Shown here in pieces: positions 32,632 to 41,556 of a DNA stretch of 64,000 nucleotides. Made by a program: the position numbers and the translations under genes. The number at the start of each line of letters is the position of its first letter. Position 1 is the first letter of the stretch. This DNA comes from CAVPXC01 sp963709505 (GTDB lineage: Bacteria > Chloroflexota > Anaerolineae > JAAEKA01): assembly GCA_963709505.1 (NCBI GenBank), contig CAVPXC010000002.1, positions 1 through 64,000 on the forward strand, read 5' to 3'. Below the pieces are notes generated by a model. The model was not told the DNA's origin. It saw only the letters and a program-made list of their open reading frames with translations, and did not search any database.

Positions 32632-33859
32632 GGTAACCTGGGTGGGACGGCATCGACAGGATCTTCGTCACCCGATGAGACGCCAGGGTAACGTAGGGTG
32701 GCAGCGGATCACCGAGCAAAGGTCGCACATAGTCTTTTAGCGCCTGTGTGACATGATTGCCGTCGGCGTTGATGAAGCTATCCGGAAGACGTTTCTCCTG
32801 GTTTGCCACCATTTGCAACGGTACCAGGCCCGTGCTGCAGCGATAGGGTTGATCGGTTTCCCGCACCAACGTGATCATTTGTCCACTCGTTCCTGCTACA
32901 GCCAAACGAACCGCGGCTGCGCCCACCTCGAATGCCTCTTCCGAGTCCACATGCGAAATGCAGAGACCGGAAGCACGCTGCATCGTGCCCGGCTTATCCA
33001 GCCGCGCCTTCAGTTTCAGCCCCTCCATCACCGAATCCACGAGAAACTGTCCCAAACCGCCAAGCTCCGGATGGCCAAAGGCATCTCGATTGAGACTGTC
33101 TTGACGAGCGGCTACCAGGCTGCCATCGGCATATTTTAGGCCTTCACACGCAGCGATGACAACGCAGCCGCGCTCTCGGTATACGGCCTCGACATCGGCG
33201 AGAAATCTCTCCTGTGAAAAGGGGCGTTCGGGCAGATAGATGAGGTCGGGGGCATAGTCGTCAGCAAGCGCCGTTGCTGCTGTAAGCCAACCGGCGTTTC
33301 GTCCCATGGTCTCGACGATTTTGACTACTTCAGTGTAACGCAACGCACGGGTGTCGCGGACGATTTCCATGCACATCACGGCTTCGTACCTGGCTGCGCT
33401 GCCAAAGCCAGGTGTGTGATCGGTGTAAGGCAAGTCATTGTCGATGGTCTTGGGGATACCCATGACTCGCATCTCAAAGCCGGATTCGGCTGCCCGCCGT
33501 CCTATCTCGTAGGTGTTGTGCATGGTATCCCCGCCGCCGATGTAAAAGAAATAGCGGATGTCATGCGCCTGGCACAGATCGAGCACACGATCATAGTCCG
33601 TGTCAGTCAACCGGTAGCGACAAGAGCCCAACGCGGCCGAGGGCGTGTGGCGCAGTCCGGCAATGACCGCCGGCTGCTCACGTCGCAGGTCCACTATGTC
33701 CTCGTTTAGGAAACCCTGGATGCCGTGTAGCATTCCGTAGATACCACCGATTTCGGAATACTTCAAAGCCTCCTGGAAAGCTCCGCAGAGGGAGCTATTG
33801 ATCACGGCCGAAGGGCCACCGGACTGGCCGATCAGCAGGTTCCCTTTGAGCGCGCTCAT
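32612..33859 (-). CDS. 6-phosphofructokinase, probably PPi-dependent
   Basis: This 415-aa PFK-family protein has LIGQSGGPSAVINSSL at the N-terminus, FYIGGGDTMHN and MGIPKTIDNDLPYTDHTPGFGSA. Lys in PKTIDND, where ATP enzymes have Gly, is the family marker of PPi-dependent enzymes. AGGAG is 8 bases before ATG 33859. It is preceded by a DeoR regulator with a gap of about 20 bases and overlaps the cysteine-desulfurase-like gene. A sugar 1- or 6-phosphate other than fructose-6-phosphate is possible in this catabolic setting. Confidence 0.88.
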   Translation of the reverse strand: MSALKGNLLIGQSGGPSAVINSSLCGAFQEALKYSEIGGIYGMLHGIQGFLNEDIVDLRREQPAVIAGLRHTPSAALGSCRYRLTDTDYDRVLDLCQAHDIRYFFYIGGGDTMHNTYEIGRRAAESGFEMRVMGIPKTIDNDLPYTDHTPGFGSAARYEAVMCMEIVRDTRALRYTEVVKIVETMGRNAGWLTAATALADDYAPDLIYLPERPFSQERFLADVEAVYRERGCVVIAACEGLKYADGSLVAARQDSLNRDAFGHPELGGLGQFLVDSVMEGLKLKARLDKPGTMQRASGLCISHVDSEEAFEVGAAAVRLAVAGTSGQMITLVRETDQPYRCSTGLVPLQMVANQEKRLPDSFINADGNHVTQALKDYVRPLLGDPLPPYVTLASHRVTKILSMPSHPGYRDEHGN

Positions 33860-33880
33860 GTGCCACTCTCCTTGTTAAGT

Positions 33881-34660
33881 TCAGAGGCCTGTGTGACAGG
33901 CCGCAATGAGCACCCTGACACCGCGAGCCTCGATGGCTGCTCGATCCTCGGGCGTGAGGGATTCGTCCGTTACCAGCGTATCTAGCATTTCGATCCCTCC
34001 GACCGAGGCTAGCGTGTGTTGATTCATTTTGCTGCTGTCCATCACCAGAATCGCCCTGTCGGCAAACTCGCACATGGCTCGTTTGACCTCGGCCTCGGCC
34101 AAATTGCGATTGGTCATGCCTTTGTTCAGAGAGAGCGCGCTTGTAGCGAGGATCACCACGTTGGCATTGATGCTGCGGATGGTATTGACCGCTAGCGGAC
34201 CGATAAAGCACTGATTGTCGGTATAGAGAGTGCCGCCGATGCCGATCAGGCTGATGTTCTTTTGCTCTGCCAGAAAGTTCAGAATGGGGAGAAAGTTGCT
34301 GGCGACGGTCAACCGGTTCTGGACCAGATTGTGGGCCACTGACAGGGTCGTGGTTCCGGCATCTAGGATGACAACATCGCCATCTCTCACCAAACCGGCG
34401 GCCACTTTGCCAATCGCCCGTTTGGCGTCGACGTGCTCGGTTTCGCGCAATACCACCGGCCATTCGGAGTCGCCTCGCTCAGGCTTCAGGTTGGCCCCTC
34501 CGTGATAGCGGTTGATCAGCCCAGTCTGCTCCAGATCCTTGAGATCGCGCCGAATTGTCATCTGTGAGACGCTCAGTTCCCGGCTGAGTTCATCTACAGA
34601 GAGATAACCGCGCTGGCGCAAGAGCTGCAAAACACGCCCAGACCGTTCCTGAAGACCCAT
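33881..34660 (-). CDS. DeoR-family transcriptional regulator
   Basis: This 259-aa protein has an N-terminal HTH (YLSVDELSRELSVSQMTIRR) and a complete DeoR sugar-phosphate sensor. The sensor shows VRDGDVVILDAGTTT, IGGTLYTDNQCFIGPLA and ALSLNKGMTNRNLAEAEVK. ATG 34660 follows GAGGATCGG and is preferred over the earlier in-frame ATGs at 34684 and 34675. It heads the PFK operon and probably represses it until a sugar phosphate accumulates. A palindromic element (34685-34770) sits directly upstream. Confidence 0.9.
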   Translation of the reverse strand: MGLQERSGRVLQLLRQRGYLSVDELSRELSVSQMTIRRDLKDLEQTGLINRYHGGANLKPERGDSEWPVVLRETEHVDAKRAIGKVAAGLVRDGDVVILDAGTTTLSVAHNLVQNRLTVASNFLPILNFLAEQKNISLIGIGGTLYTDNQCFIGPLAVNTIRSINANVVILATSALSLNKGMTNRNLAEAEVKRAMCEFADRAILVMDSSKMNQHTLASVGGIEMLDTLVTDESLTPEDRAAIEARGVRVLIAACHTGL

Positions 34661-34684
34661 AGATCCGATCCTCATACCAAGCAT

Positions 34685-34770
34685 CTAAACTCATGTTCTG
34701 TTGAAACCGGGGGTTTTGAGGCGAGATTGGGCGTACCGAAACTCCTGGTTTCTCCAGAACATGAGTTTAG
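34685..34770. repeat. Palindromic element family 2, copy 1
   Basis: CTAAACTCATGTTCTG opens and the reverse complement closes an 86-bp hairpin element with conserved interior (CCGGGGGTTTTGAGGCGA). Two more copies lie at 36521-36605 and 39201-39283. The YedE-like stop TAA is in its edge. Confidence 0.85.
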
Positions 34771-35259
34771 AATATCAGTGCCAAAAGTGGTTTCGTAACG
34801 AGATTGTACACAATCACGCCGAAATAGAAACCTCCCAGATAGAAGACACTGTCTCGCACGCCCTGAGCCGCCAACACGTGTTGGCGCGTCGGGCAACCGT
34901 TCGCAAGCGTAGAAAACAATCCCAAGGCGATCCCGGCCACTAACCCTACCACCAGCACCGGTAGGCCCAGGGAGAGCACGCTGCTTGTTGCAACCGCCGG
35001 CTGTGTGATGCGCATCGCCACACCCTGTGCCGAAGCACGTCACCATAAAGGTGGGCGGACGCCAGTCCACCAAGCCCAGCGCACCCGCAACGGAGAAGGC
35101 CAGCCAGGCAGTAATGAAGAAAGCCACAGCCCCCTTGAGCAGCTCGGTGTCACGTACAAGCACGAAATCGCGCAGCCCGCCGATGAAGCAGATGCGCGAG
35201 CGTTGCGCTAAGTAGCCCAATAAGATTCCCATGATCAGGGTGACGATTGCCGGTTGCAT
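34767..35259 (-). CDS. YeeE/YedE-family membrane protein, second half, frameshifted
   Basis: This small membrane protein of about 160 aa starts MQPAIVTLIMGILLGYLAQRS and ends with LANGCPTRQHVLAAQG and a final helix. A one-base shift near 35025 breaks it at TGCGMAMRITQP. The GCPTR signature is the conserved pore motif of YeeE/YedE thiosulfate or selenium-related transporters. The start overlaps the stop of the preceding YedE-like gene by one base (TGATG). The two halves together equal one full YedE. Confidence 0.7.
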
Positions 35260-35766
35260 CAGTTCACGATCCCGCGTGTCAAAAGCATGGTGCCGGTCAA
35301 GATCCCGACCACAAGGCCGGCTACGGCCAGCAGAGCCAACGTATCGCCGTAAGCAGTGAGGAGCAGCAATCGGGTGGGGCATCCCAAGGCCACGATCGCA
35401 GCGTTAACCACTAGAATACCGTACACGAAGCTGCGCCAGTGTCCGCCGAGAGCCACTTTGCGCCGCTCGCCGTTCCGGCTGGCCGCAATAAAAGCGCCGA
35501 TCAACATTCCGATGGTTGTCAACAACGGGAGGGGGATTGACACGGGCGCGATCTCCCACTGCGTGCCAACCAGATGGTTAGAAAGCCATGCGACCACATC
35601 GCGCGTGTGGCAGGCAACGCAAATGCCGTAGGCTGGAGGGCGGCTTCACCCCAAAGAACACTTGTACGCCGACAGCCAATAGTCCCGCAACCACGCCGTA
35701 GGTCACGGCAGAAACGCGGCGGGGCACGATGCTGGCAAGAACGGGGAACTTGGTCAGGAGCGACAT
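35259..35766 (-). CDS. YeeE/YedE-family membrane protein, first half, frameshifted
   Basis: About 169 aa. The N-terminus (MSLLTKFPVLASIVPRR.. GLLAVGVQVFFGVKPP) changes frame near 35635 into AYGICVACHTRDVVAWLSNH and then GCPTRLLLLTAYGD. The CxxCHxRD and GCPTR motifs are typical of YedE proteins linked to sulfur/selenium metabolism. It follows a secreted protein gene by 19 bases and is coupled to the second half. The role fits the nearby cysteine-desulfurase-like and DUF3343 genes. Confidence 0.7.
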
Positions 35767-35785
35767 GGCCTATCTCACGCTTTGT

Positions 35786-36430
35786 CTACAGAGTGCGATC
35801 CAGAAACCACTCTTCGTAGTGGGGTTGGTGGGGACCCTTGACGCCAGGCAGCAGAACCCGCCACCCGTCGCCCTTGACCTTGGCAATGAGGACGTGCTTG
35901 CTCCAATCCCACCGGGAACAGCGGCCGAGAAGCGTTCCTCCTACGTGCACCCGATAGACTTGCTCAACGCGGGCTTGAACAGGCAGAGACTCCAAGGCCA
36001 ATAACTCCGGATACACTTCCGGGTTTCTTTCAGCGCGTGGAAGAGGGGTCTGATCCAGCGTCTGAATGGCAATGATGTTGAGACTCATTCCGTTCGCACC
36101 CAACTCATCGGTCAAGGAGCTAACAAACTGGTCCTCGGTGGTCAACCCATCCACCTCTGAAACGTCGCCTCCGGCCTGCGACCAGTGATTCTCCAGTGTC
36201 AGGCCATATGCGTCGGCGTAGCGTCCTTTGTCCACTGCATTGTAGAAATCGAGCACGGCATTGCTGCCCTCAACCGGCATTGACTCGGACTCAACCGATG
36301 AGAATGGCAAAGACAAATCCACTTTGCCAGCGAAAGAGGGTAGGCTTAAGCCGCCGGATGCAAGCCGCAGCCCCCCACCGGCAAGGAAGAGCAATACACA
36401 TACCAGGATGAAAGAAGCATTATGTCGCAT
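35786..36430 (-). CDS. Secreted or membrane-anchored protein of unknown function
   Basis: This 214-aa protein has an N-terminal hydrophobic segment (SFILVCVLLFLAGGGLRLA) that fits a signal anchor. A globular domain follows with NAVLDFYNAVDKGRYADAY, resembling the NTF2-like or DUF4878-type secreted proteins. It has no catalytic motif that I recognise. Start MRHNASF at 36430 has only a weak ribosome site. It is 19 bases upstream of the YedE-like pair and probably belongs to the same transcript. Confidence 0.6.
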   Translation of the reverse strand: MRHNASFILVCVLLFLAGGGLRLASGGLSLPSFAGKVDLSLPFSSVESESMPVEGSNAVLDFYNAVDKGRYADAYGLTLENHWSQAGGDVSEVDGLTTEDQFVSSLTDELGANGMSLNIIAIQTLDQTPLPRAERNPEVYPELLALESLPVQARVEQVYRVHVGGTLLGRCSRWDWSKHVLIAKVKGDGWRVLLPGVKGPHQPHYEEWFLDRTL

Positions 36431-36520
36431 GATGAAACCCGTTACGAAGTGTAGTGGAATCGAGGTTTTGGCCAACCGAGCTGCCAAAAGGTTCAAGTTC
36501 AGCCCACAAGGGTACTGGCT

Positions 36521-36605
36521 CTAAACTCATGTTCTGTTGAACCCGGGGGTTTTGAGGCGAAATTGGGCGCACTGAACTCATGGTTTCTCCAGAACATGAG
36601 TTTAG
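36521..36605. repeat. Palindromic element family 2, copy 2
   Basis: This 85-bp copy has the same ends (CTAAACTCATG / CATGAGTTTAG). It supplies the TAA stop of the ABC permease gene at 36602-36604. Confidence 0.85.
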
Positions 36606-37633
36606 GCTTGACGAATACTGCGTGCCTGCTTGTCGATCAGCATCGCGATGTAAATCACCAGGCCCTTGGCCACCAACTGCCAATAGTATGGGACGTTCAT
36701 GATCGTTAGGCCGTTAGAGATGATGCCGACGATAAACGCACCCACCAGCGTGCCCACTATGCTGCCAACGCCGCCAAATAGGCTGGTGCCGCCGATAACC
36801 ACGGCTGCAATGACGTCAAGAGCCGTGTCTGCACCAGCAGTCGGATTTCCGCTGTAAAGGCGGCCTGCCATGATAACACCTGCAATTGCGGAAAAAGCGC
36901 CGCTGAGGCCGTAGACGAACAGCTTGATATTGGGGACGTTGATACCTGAGATGCGCGCTGCCTGTTCGTTTCCACCAACCGCGTAGACATATCGCCCCAG
37001 CCTGGTGCGCGTCAAAACGAGATGGGATAAGAGCCCGATCACCGCTGCAATGACCACCGGAATAGGGATCGGCCCCAAGTAACCGTTGCCAAGAGCCAAT
37101 AGCGACTTATCGGCGATAAAGATCGGCGTGCCGTCAGTGTAGGCTAGAGCCAAGCCGCGAGCAATACTCATCATGGCCAGCGTCACGACAAAAGGCTGCA
37201 ATCCCTGCCGCGAAATGGCGAAGCCGTTCAGGAGCCCGACACCCGCCAGCGCGAGGATGGTCAACAGGATTGCAAACGGCCAGGGCAGGCCGAAGTTAAC
37301 GGTAAGGCCCGCCATCAGAACGCCGCTCAAGGCCACAAAGGAACCCACCGAAAGATCGATGCCCGCCGTAATGATCACGAAGGTCATCGAACAACCGATG
37401 ATGAAATTCGTGGAGACCTGCCGCGACACATTGAGGAAGTTGTCGGTGGTGAGAAAACGCGGTGAGGCAATGGCAAAAATGGCCACGAAGAAGAGCAATG
37501 CCAGCAGCACGCCCAGCTTGCTGATGCGTTCGAACGGAATGCGGCACGCCGGCCGAGCACCCGGCGCCGTGGCTTGATCGCCTGGCTGACCGGCTGAGCT
37601 ATCGGGTGTAGGAGGAGGTGTTTTTGCTGTCAT
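36602..37633 (-). CDS. Sugar ABC transporter permease (RbsC type) 2
   Basis: This 343-aa BPD_transp_2 membrane protein has a Pro-rich N-terminal cytoplasmic tail. It has MTFVIITAGIDLSVGS, YAVGGNEQAARISGINVP and VIGGTSLFGGVGS. It forms the channel of the second importer. One base separates its ATG from the ATPase stop. Its stop codon is provided by the edge of a family 2 palindromic element. Confidence 0.92.
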   Translation of the reverse strand: MTAKTPPPTPDSSAGQPGDQATAPGARPACRIPFERISKLGVLLALLFFVAIFAIASPRFLTTDNFLNVSRQVSTNFIIGCSMTFVIITAGIDLSVGSFVALSGVLMAGLTVNFGLPWPFAILLTILALAGVGLLNGFAISRQGLQPFVVTLAMMSIARGLALAYTDGTPIFIADKSLLALGNGYLGPIPIPVVIAAVIGLLSHLVLTRTRLGRYVYAVGGNEQAARISGINVPNIKLFVYGLSGAFSAIAGVIMAGRLYSGNPTAGADTALDVIAAVVIGGTSLFGGVGSIVGTLVGAFIVGIISNGLTIMNVPYYWQLVAKGLVIYIAMLIDKQARSIRQA

Positions 37634-37634
37634 T

Positions 37635-39170
37635 CTAGTTCAACTGCTCTTTTCCGCTTGCGTTAGGTTTGATGGTGGCGAACGTCATGATCTCTTCCTG
37701 ATTCGTCTGGCTGGTCACGAGTTCCGCCGTCATAACACCCTCGCGCATGACGATGATGCGGTCACTCACCGCCAATAACTCCGGCAATTCTGAGGATACT
37801 ACGATGATACCGTGACCATCTTCGGCAAGCTCCCGGATCAGCTTATGGATCTCGGCCTTGGCGCCAACATCGATGCCTCGGGTGGGCTCATCCAGGATCA
37901 GCACCTTTGGATCGGTCATCAGCCAGCGGGATAGAATGACCTTCTGCTGGTTGCCTCCGCTCAGGCTGATGATGGGCGTAGAGATGCCAGGCGTACGGAT
38001 GCGCAGCGTCTGTACGTAGCGTTTTGATACTTCCACCTCCTGGCGCGCCCGCACCCAGCCCAACAAAGATGTCAGTGGCCCCAACCCAAGTTGAGCCATG
38101 GTCATGTTTTCTCGTACGTTCAACGCGCCGAACAGCCCGTCAGCCTTGCGATCTTCCGTGGCCATACCCAGTCCGGCCCGGATAGCTGTCTGTGGCGAAC
38201 GAATCTTGACTTCCTTGCCGCCGACGAAAACGTGACCGGAATCAACCGGGTCAATGCCGAAGATAGAACGCATCACTTCAGTACGCCCGGCGCCAATCAG
38301 CCCGGCGAACCCCAGTATTTCGTGCCGGTGCAGGCTGAAGCTGATGGGGGCGAACCCTCCGGCGCGGGTGAGCTGGCTGACCTCGAGAAGCACCTCGCCC
38401 CTCTGCGTCTGATGCCGATCTGAGAGCGATTCGGCCAGGTCGCGATTAACCATCATTCGCACGACTTCATCGTGCGTCACTTGGTCAATCGGCAGTGAGG
38501 CCACCAACTCACCGTCGCGCAAGACCGACACGTGGTCTGCAATTTCGAAGACCTCGTCCAGGCGGTGAGAAATGAAGATGATCGCTTTGCCGTTTTCCTT
38601 CAGCTGGAGGATGGTTTTGAACAGATGCCGGACCTCGGTGGGGGTCAGGCTCGAACTCGGCTCATCCATGATGATCAGCGCGCTATCCAGCGCCAAGGCC
38701 TTGGCGATTTCCACCATCTGCTGCTGCGCTATCGTCAAGTCCGCAACGCGCGCACCGGGCCGTAGCTCGGTGAAGCCAATGCGATCGAGCTCATCCTGGC
38801 AGCGAACCGTCACTTCCCTCGAAAGAAAAGGCCCTCTAAGGGGCTCGCGGCCCAGGAAGATGTTTTCGGCCACGGTTAGGTTCGGACACAACAGCAACTC
38901 CTGGTAGATGGTGCTGATGCCCTTGTCCAACGCCGCGCTCGCATTGCGAAAAATGACCTCGCTACCATCAAACAGGATCTTGCCAGCATCCGGCCGGTAG
39001 ACGCCCGCAAGAATCTTCATGAGCGTCGATTTCCCAGCGCCGTTCTCGCCCAACAGGGCATGCACTTTGCCCCGCTCGAAGGCGAGGCTGACATTTTTCA
39101 AGGCCTGGACGCCTGGAAAATGCTTGGAGATATTCTGTACCTCGACAACGATCTGGTTGGTCTCGCTCAT
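37635..39170 (-). CDS. Sugar ABC transporter ATP-binding protein (RbsA type) 2
   Basis: This 511-aa dual nucleotide-binding-domain protein has Walker A GENGAGKST, signature LTIAQQQ and IIMDEPSSSL in domain 1. GLIGAGRTE, LSGGNQQK and LILDEPTRGID lie in domain 2. It drives import with the permease downstream and the tandem binding protein upstream. Start MSETNQIVVEV at 39170 is consistent with family length. A strong hairpin (39318-39363) and a palindromic element separate it from the binding-protein gene. Confidence 0.92.
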   Translation of the reverse strand: MSETNQIVVEVQNISKHFPGVQALKNVSLAFERGKVHALLGENGAGKSTLMKILAGVYRPDAGKILFDGSEVIFRNASAALDKGISTIYQELLLCPNLTVAENIFLGREPLRGPFLSREVTVRCQDELDRIGFTELRPGARVADLTIAQQQMVEIAKALALDSALIIMDEPSSSLTPTEVRHLFKTILQLKENGKAIIFISHRLDEVFEIADHVSVLRDGELVASLPIDQVTHDEVVRMMVNRDLAESLSDRHQTQRGEVLLEVSQLTRAGGFAPISFSLHRHEILGFAGLIGAGRTEVMRSIFGIDPVDSGHVFVGGKEVKIRSPQTAIRAGLGMATEDRKADGLFGALNVRENMTMAQLGLGPLTSLLGWVRARQEVEVSKRYVQTLRIRTPGISTPIISLSGGNQQKVILSRWLMTDPKVLILDEPTRGIDVGAKAEIHKLIRELAEDGHGIIVVSSELPELLAVSDRIIVMREGVMTAELVTSQTNQEEIMTFATIKPNASGKEQLN

Positions 39171-39200
39171 GAGCGTGGTTTTACCCTACTTGTTGATGCT

Positions 39201-39283
39201 CTAAACTCATGTTCTGTTGAAACCGGGGGTTTTGAAGCGAAACTAGGCGTACGAAACTCCTGGTTTCTCAGAACATGAGTTAG
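39201..39283. repeat. Palindromic element family 2, copy 3
   Basis: The copy lies between the ATPase start and the binding-protein stop. One base is missing from each of the two closing segments relative to the other copies. Confidence 0.8.
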
Positions 39284-39317
39284 AAATCGTTCCTGCTGAC
39301 TTCTTCGAAACGCTTTG

Positions 39318-39363
39318 GCATGCCCCCTCTGCAAAGAATCATTATCAGTGCGAGGGGGCATGC
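39318..39363 (-). terminator. Intra-operon hairpin after the binding-protein gene
   Basis: GCATGCCCCCTC and GAGGGGGCATGC form a perfect 12-bp stem about 13 bases downstream of the binding-protein stop. Such hairpins often let the receptor be made in excess over the ATPase and permease. Confidence 0.6.
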
Positions 39364-39375
39364 TCTCATCAGATG

Positions 39376-41424
39376 TTAACTCTGCGGCGCCTTAGCCGGA
39401 TCGCCGCCCCATAGCAACCACTTATCGACGTTCTCCGGCGTCACCACCGGCGTCTTGATGTAGGTTGGATCGGGGAAGTCCTCGACCTTCTTCTCGCCTC
39501 GCGCAATCTGGACTGCAATCTCCATCTGCCGCCGCGAGATCAGGTCTGGCCGCTGCACGATGTCGGCACGGAACATGCCATCGTTTTTGATCTCCTGGAA
39601 GGCGCCGTTTGTGCCGTCGAAGCCGATCACCAATGTCTTCGCCGGATCCTTGCCCGCCGCCTGCAAGGCACTCATCGCGCCCAAGGCCGAGTCGTCGTTG
39701 CAGCCAAAGATCACGTTGATGTCCGGGTTGCCTTGCAGCATGTTCTCCGTGACCTCCAACGACTTCGGCCGCAGACCGTTGCCGTCCTGCGCCGCCACGA
39801 TCTTGGCGCCCGGCGCTCCTGCCGCCAACGCTTCCTCAAAGCCCTTGTTGCGGGCCACACAGTCGGTGAACGTCGGCAGCGTCAACATCGCCACCTGCGC
39901 CTCGCCGCCCAGGTTCTCGTTGATCCACTTGGCTGCGAACTCGCCTGCCAACTTGCCGCCGCCCAGGCTGTCTGTGCCAATGAACGGCACCACGCCGTCC
40001 ATCTTCGGCTGCGGCGACCCATCGTTGATCACCGGGATGCCCGCTGCGCCCGCCATGTCCGCCACTGCCTTGAACGACGCCGGATCCGCCGGCGCCTGGA
40101 TGATCGCATCCACGCCCGCCGCGATCAGGTCGTCGCCGCACTTGACGTGCTTCTCCGGGTTCAACTCGTTGATGCAGAACACCACGTCGGCGCCCATCTC
40201 CTCGGCTTGCGCCTTGAAGCCTTCGTTCAGCGTCACTTGGTACTCATGCTGCAGCGTGATCTGGATCACGCCGATCTTGGGCCTCTCACCTGTGGCCGCC
40301 GCAGCGGCGGCATCCTCTTGCGGCGCCTTAGCCGGATCGCCGCCCCACAGCAACCACTTATCGACGTTCTCCGGCGTCACCACCGGCGTCTTGATGTAGG
40401 TTGGATCGGGGAAGTCCTCGACCTTCTTCTCGCCTCGCGCAATCTGGACCGCAATCTCCATCTGCCGCCGCGAGATCAGGTCTGGCCGCTGCACGATGTC
40501 GGCACGGAACATGCCATCGTTTTTGATCTCCTGGAAGGCGCCGTTTGTGCCGTCGAAGCCGATCACCAATGTCTTCGCCGGATCCTTGCCCGCCGCCTGC
40601 AAGGCACTCATCGCGCCCAAGGCCGAGTCGTCGTTGCAGCCAAAGATCACGTTGATGTCCGGGTTGCCTTGCAGCATGTTCTCCGTGACCTCCAACGACT
40701 TCGGCCGCAGACCGTTGCCGTCCTGCGCCGCCACGATCTTGGCGCCCGGCGCTCCTGCCGCCAACGCTTCCTCAAAGCCCTTGTTGCGGGCCACACAGTC
40801 GGTGAACGTCGGCAGCGTCAACATCGCCACCTGCGCCTCGCCGCCCAGGTTCTCGTTGATCCACTTGGCTGCGAACTCGCCTGCCAACTTGCCGCCGCCC
40901 AGGCTGTCTGTGCCAATGAACGGCACCACGCCGTCCATCTTCGGCTGCGGCGACCCATCGTTGATCACCGGGATACCCGCTGCGCCCGCCTTGTCCGCCA
41001 CTGCCTTGAACGACGCCGGATCCGCCGGCGCCTGGATGATCGCATCCACGCCCGCCGCGATCAGGTCGTCGCCGCACTTGACGTGCTTCTCCGGGTTCAA
41101 CTCGTTGATGCAGAACACCACGTCGGCGCCCATCTCCTCGGCTTGCGCCTTGAAGCCTTCGTTCAGCGTCACCTGGTACTCATGCTGCAGCGTGATCTGG
41201 ATCACGCCGATCTTGGGCTTCTCACCTGTGGCCGCCGCCTCTGTGGGTGCGGCTTCGGTGGTTTGCGATGTCATGGGGCTCTCGACGATCTCTTCCTGGC
41301 CGGTCTGCTGCACTTCGGCGGGAGGCTTCTGCGGTGCTGACGCACGCGGGGCACTACAGGCGACCAGAACCAGACCTAGCAGGACAATCAGTAGGACTGT
41401 CAGAGTTAGCTTCTTGGTTGACAT
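39376..41424 (-). CDS. Sugar-binding lipoprotein with two tandem periplasmic-binding domains
   Basis: This 682-aa lipoprotein has lipobox LVLVAC with Cys 23, then a Thr/Ala/Glu-rich linker. Two Peripla_BP_4 domains follow, at about residues 66-365 and 378-682 (KIGVIQITLQHEYQVTLNEG, CINELNPEKHVKCGDDL, IFGCNDDSALGAMSALQ in each). The two copies differ at only about one internal residue plus the edges. ATG 41424 (MSTKKLTL) is chosen for the signal peptide; GGAG is 11 bases upstream. A 35-residue upstream extension begins at 41529 directly after a perfect AAAGGAGGTGAT but would precede the signal sequence. It is the receptor for the second importer. Confidence 0.9.
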   Translation of the reverse strand: MSTKKLTLTVLLIVLLGLVLVACSAPRASAPQKPPAEVQQTGQEEIVESPMTSQTTEAAPTEAAATGEKPKIGVIQITLQHEYQVTLNEGFKAQAEEMGADVVFCINELNPEKHVKCGDDLIAAGVDAIIQAPADPASFKAVADKAGAAGIPVINDGSPQPKMDGVVPFIGTDSLGGGKLAGEFAAKWINENLGGEAQVAMLTLPTFTDCVARNKGFEEALAAGAPGAKIVAAQDGNGLRPKSLEVTENMLQGNPDINVIFGCNDDSALGAMSALQAAGKDPAKTLVIGFDGTNGAFQEIKNDGMFRADIVQRPDLISRRQMEIAVQIARGEKKVEDFPDPTYIKTPVVTPENVDKWLLWGGDPAKAPQEDAAAAAATGERPKIGVIQITLQHEYQVTLNEGFKAQAEEMGADVVFCINELNPEKHVKCGDDLIAAGVDAIIQAPADPASFKAVADMAGAAGIPVINDGSPQPKMDGVVPFIGTDSLGGGKLAGEFAAKWINENLGGEAQVAMLTLPTFTDCVARNKGFEEALAAGAPGAKIVAAQDGNGLRPKSLEVTENMLQGNPDINVIFGCNDDSALGAMSALQAAGKDPAKTLVIGFDGTNGAFQEIKNDGMFRADIVQRPDLISRRQMEIAVQIARGEKKVEDFPDPTYIKTPVVTPENVDKWLLWGGDPAKAPQS
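39382..41229. repeat. 936-bp tandem duplication within the binding-protein gene
   Basis: 39382-40293 and 40318-41229 are near-identical direct copies, offset by exactly 936 bp. I could spot about six base differences. The copies are far closer to each other than the three copies in the 6906-9788 gene. Confidence 0.85.
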
Positions 41425-41556
41425 GTGGACTCTTTCTCCTCGTGTGACATGATAGTGGGCGGTTGGGCCGCTCTGTCTGAATGCACTAATTGGAAACACG
41501 ACTGTGGTCCGATTGACAGCCAGCATCACCTCCTTTTACCTGGATCGCAGAACATC

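Noticed and set aside
39733..41340. Long plus-strand frame opposite the duplicated receptor gene
   Set aside because: It is Arg/His-rich, repeats every 312 codons like the true gene and has no recognisable domain.
41425..41529. Upstream start for the second receptor at 41529 after a perfect AAAGGAGGTGAT
   Set aside because: Only two bases separate the Shine-Dalgarno from the ATG, and the extra 35 residues would precede the signal peptide. The later start is preferred.
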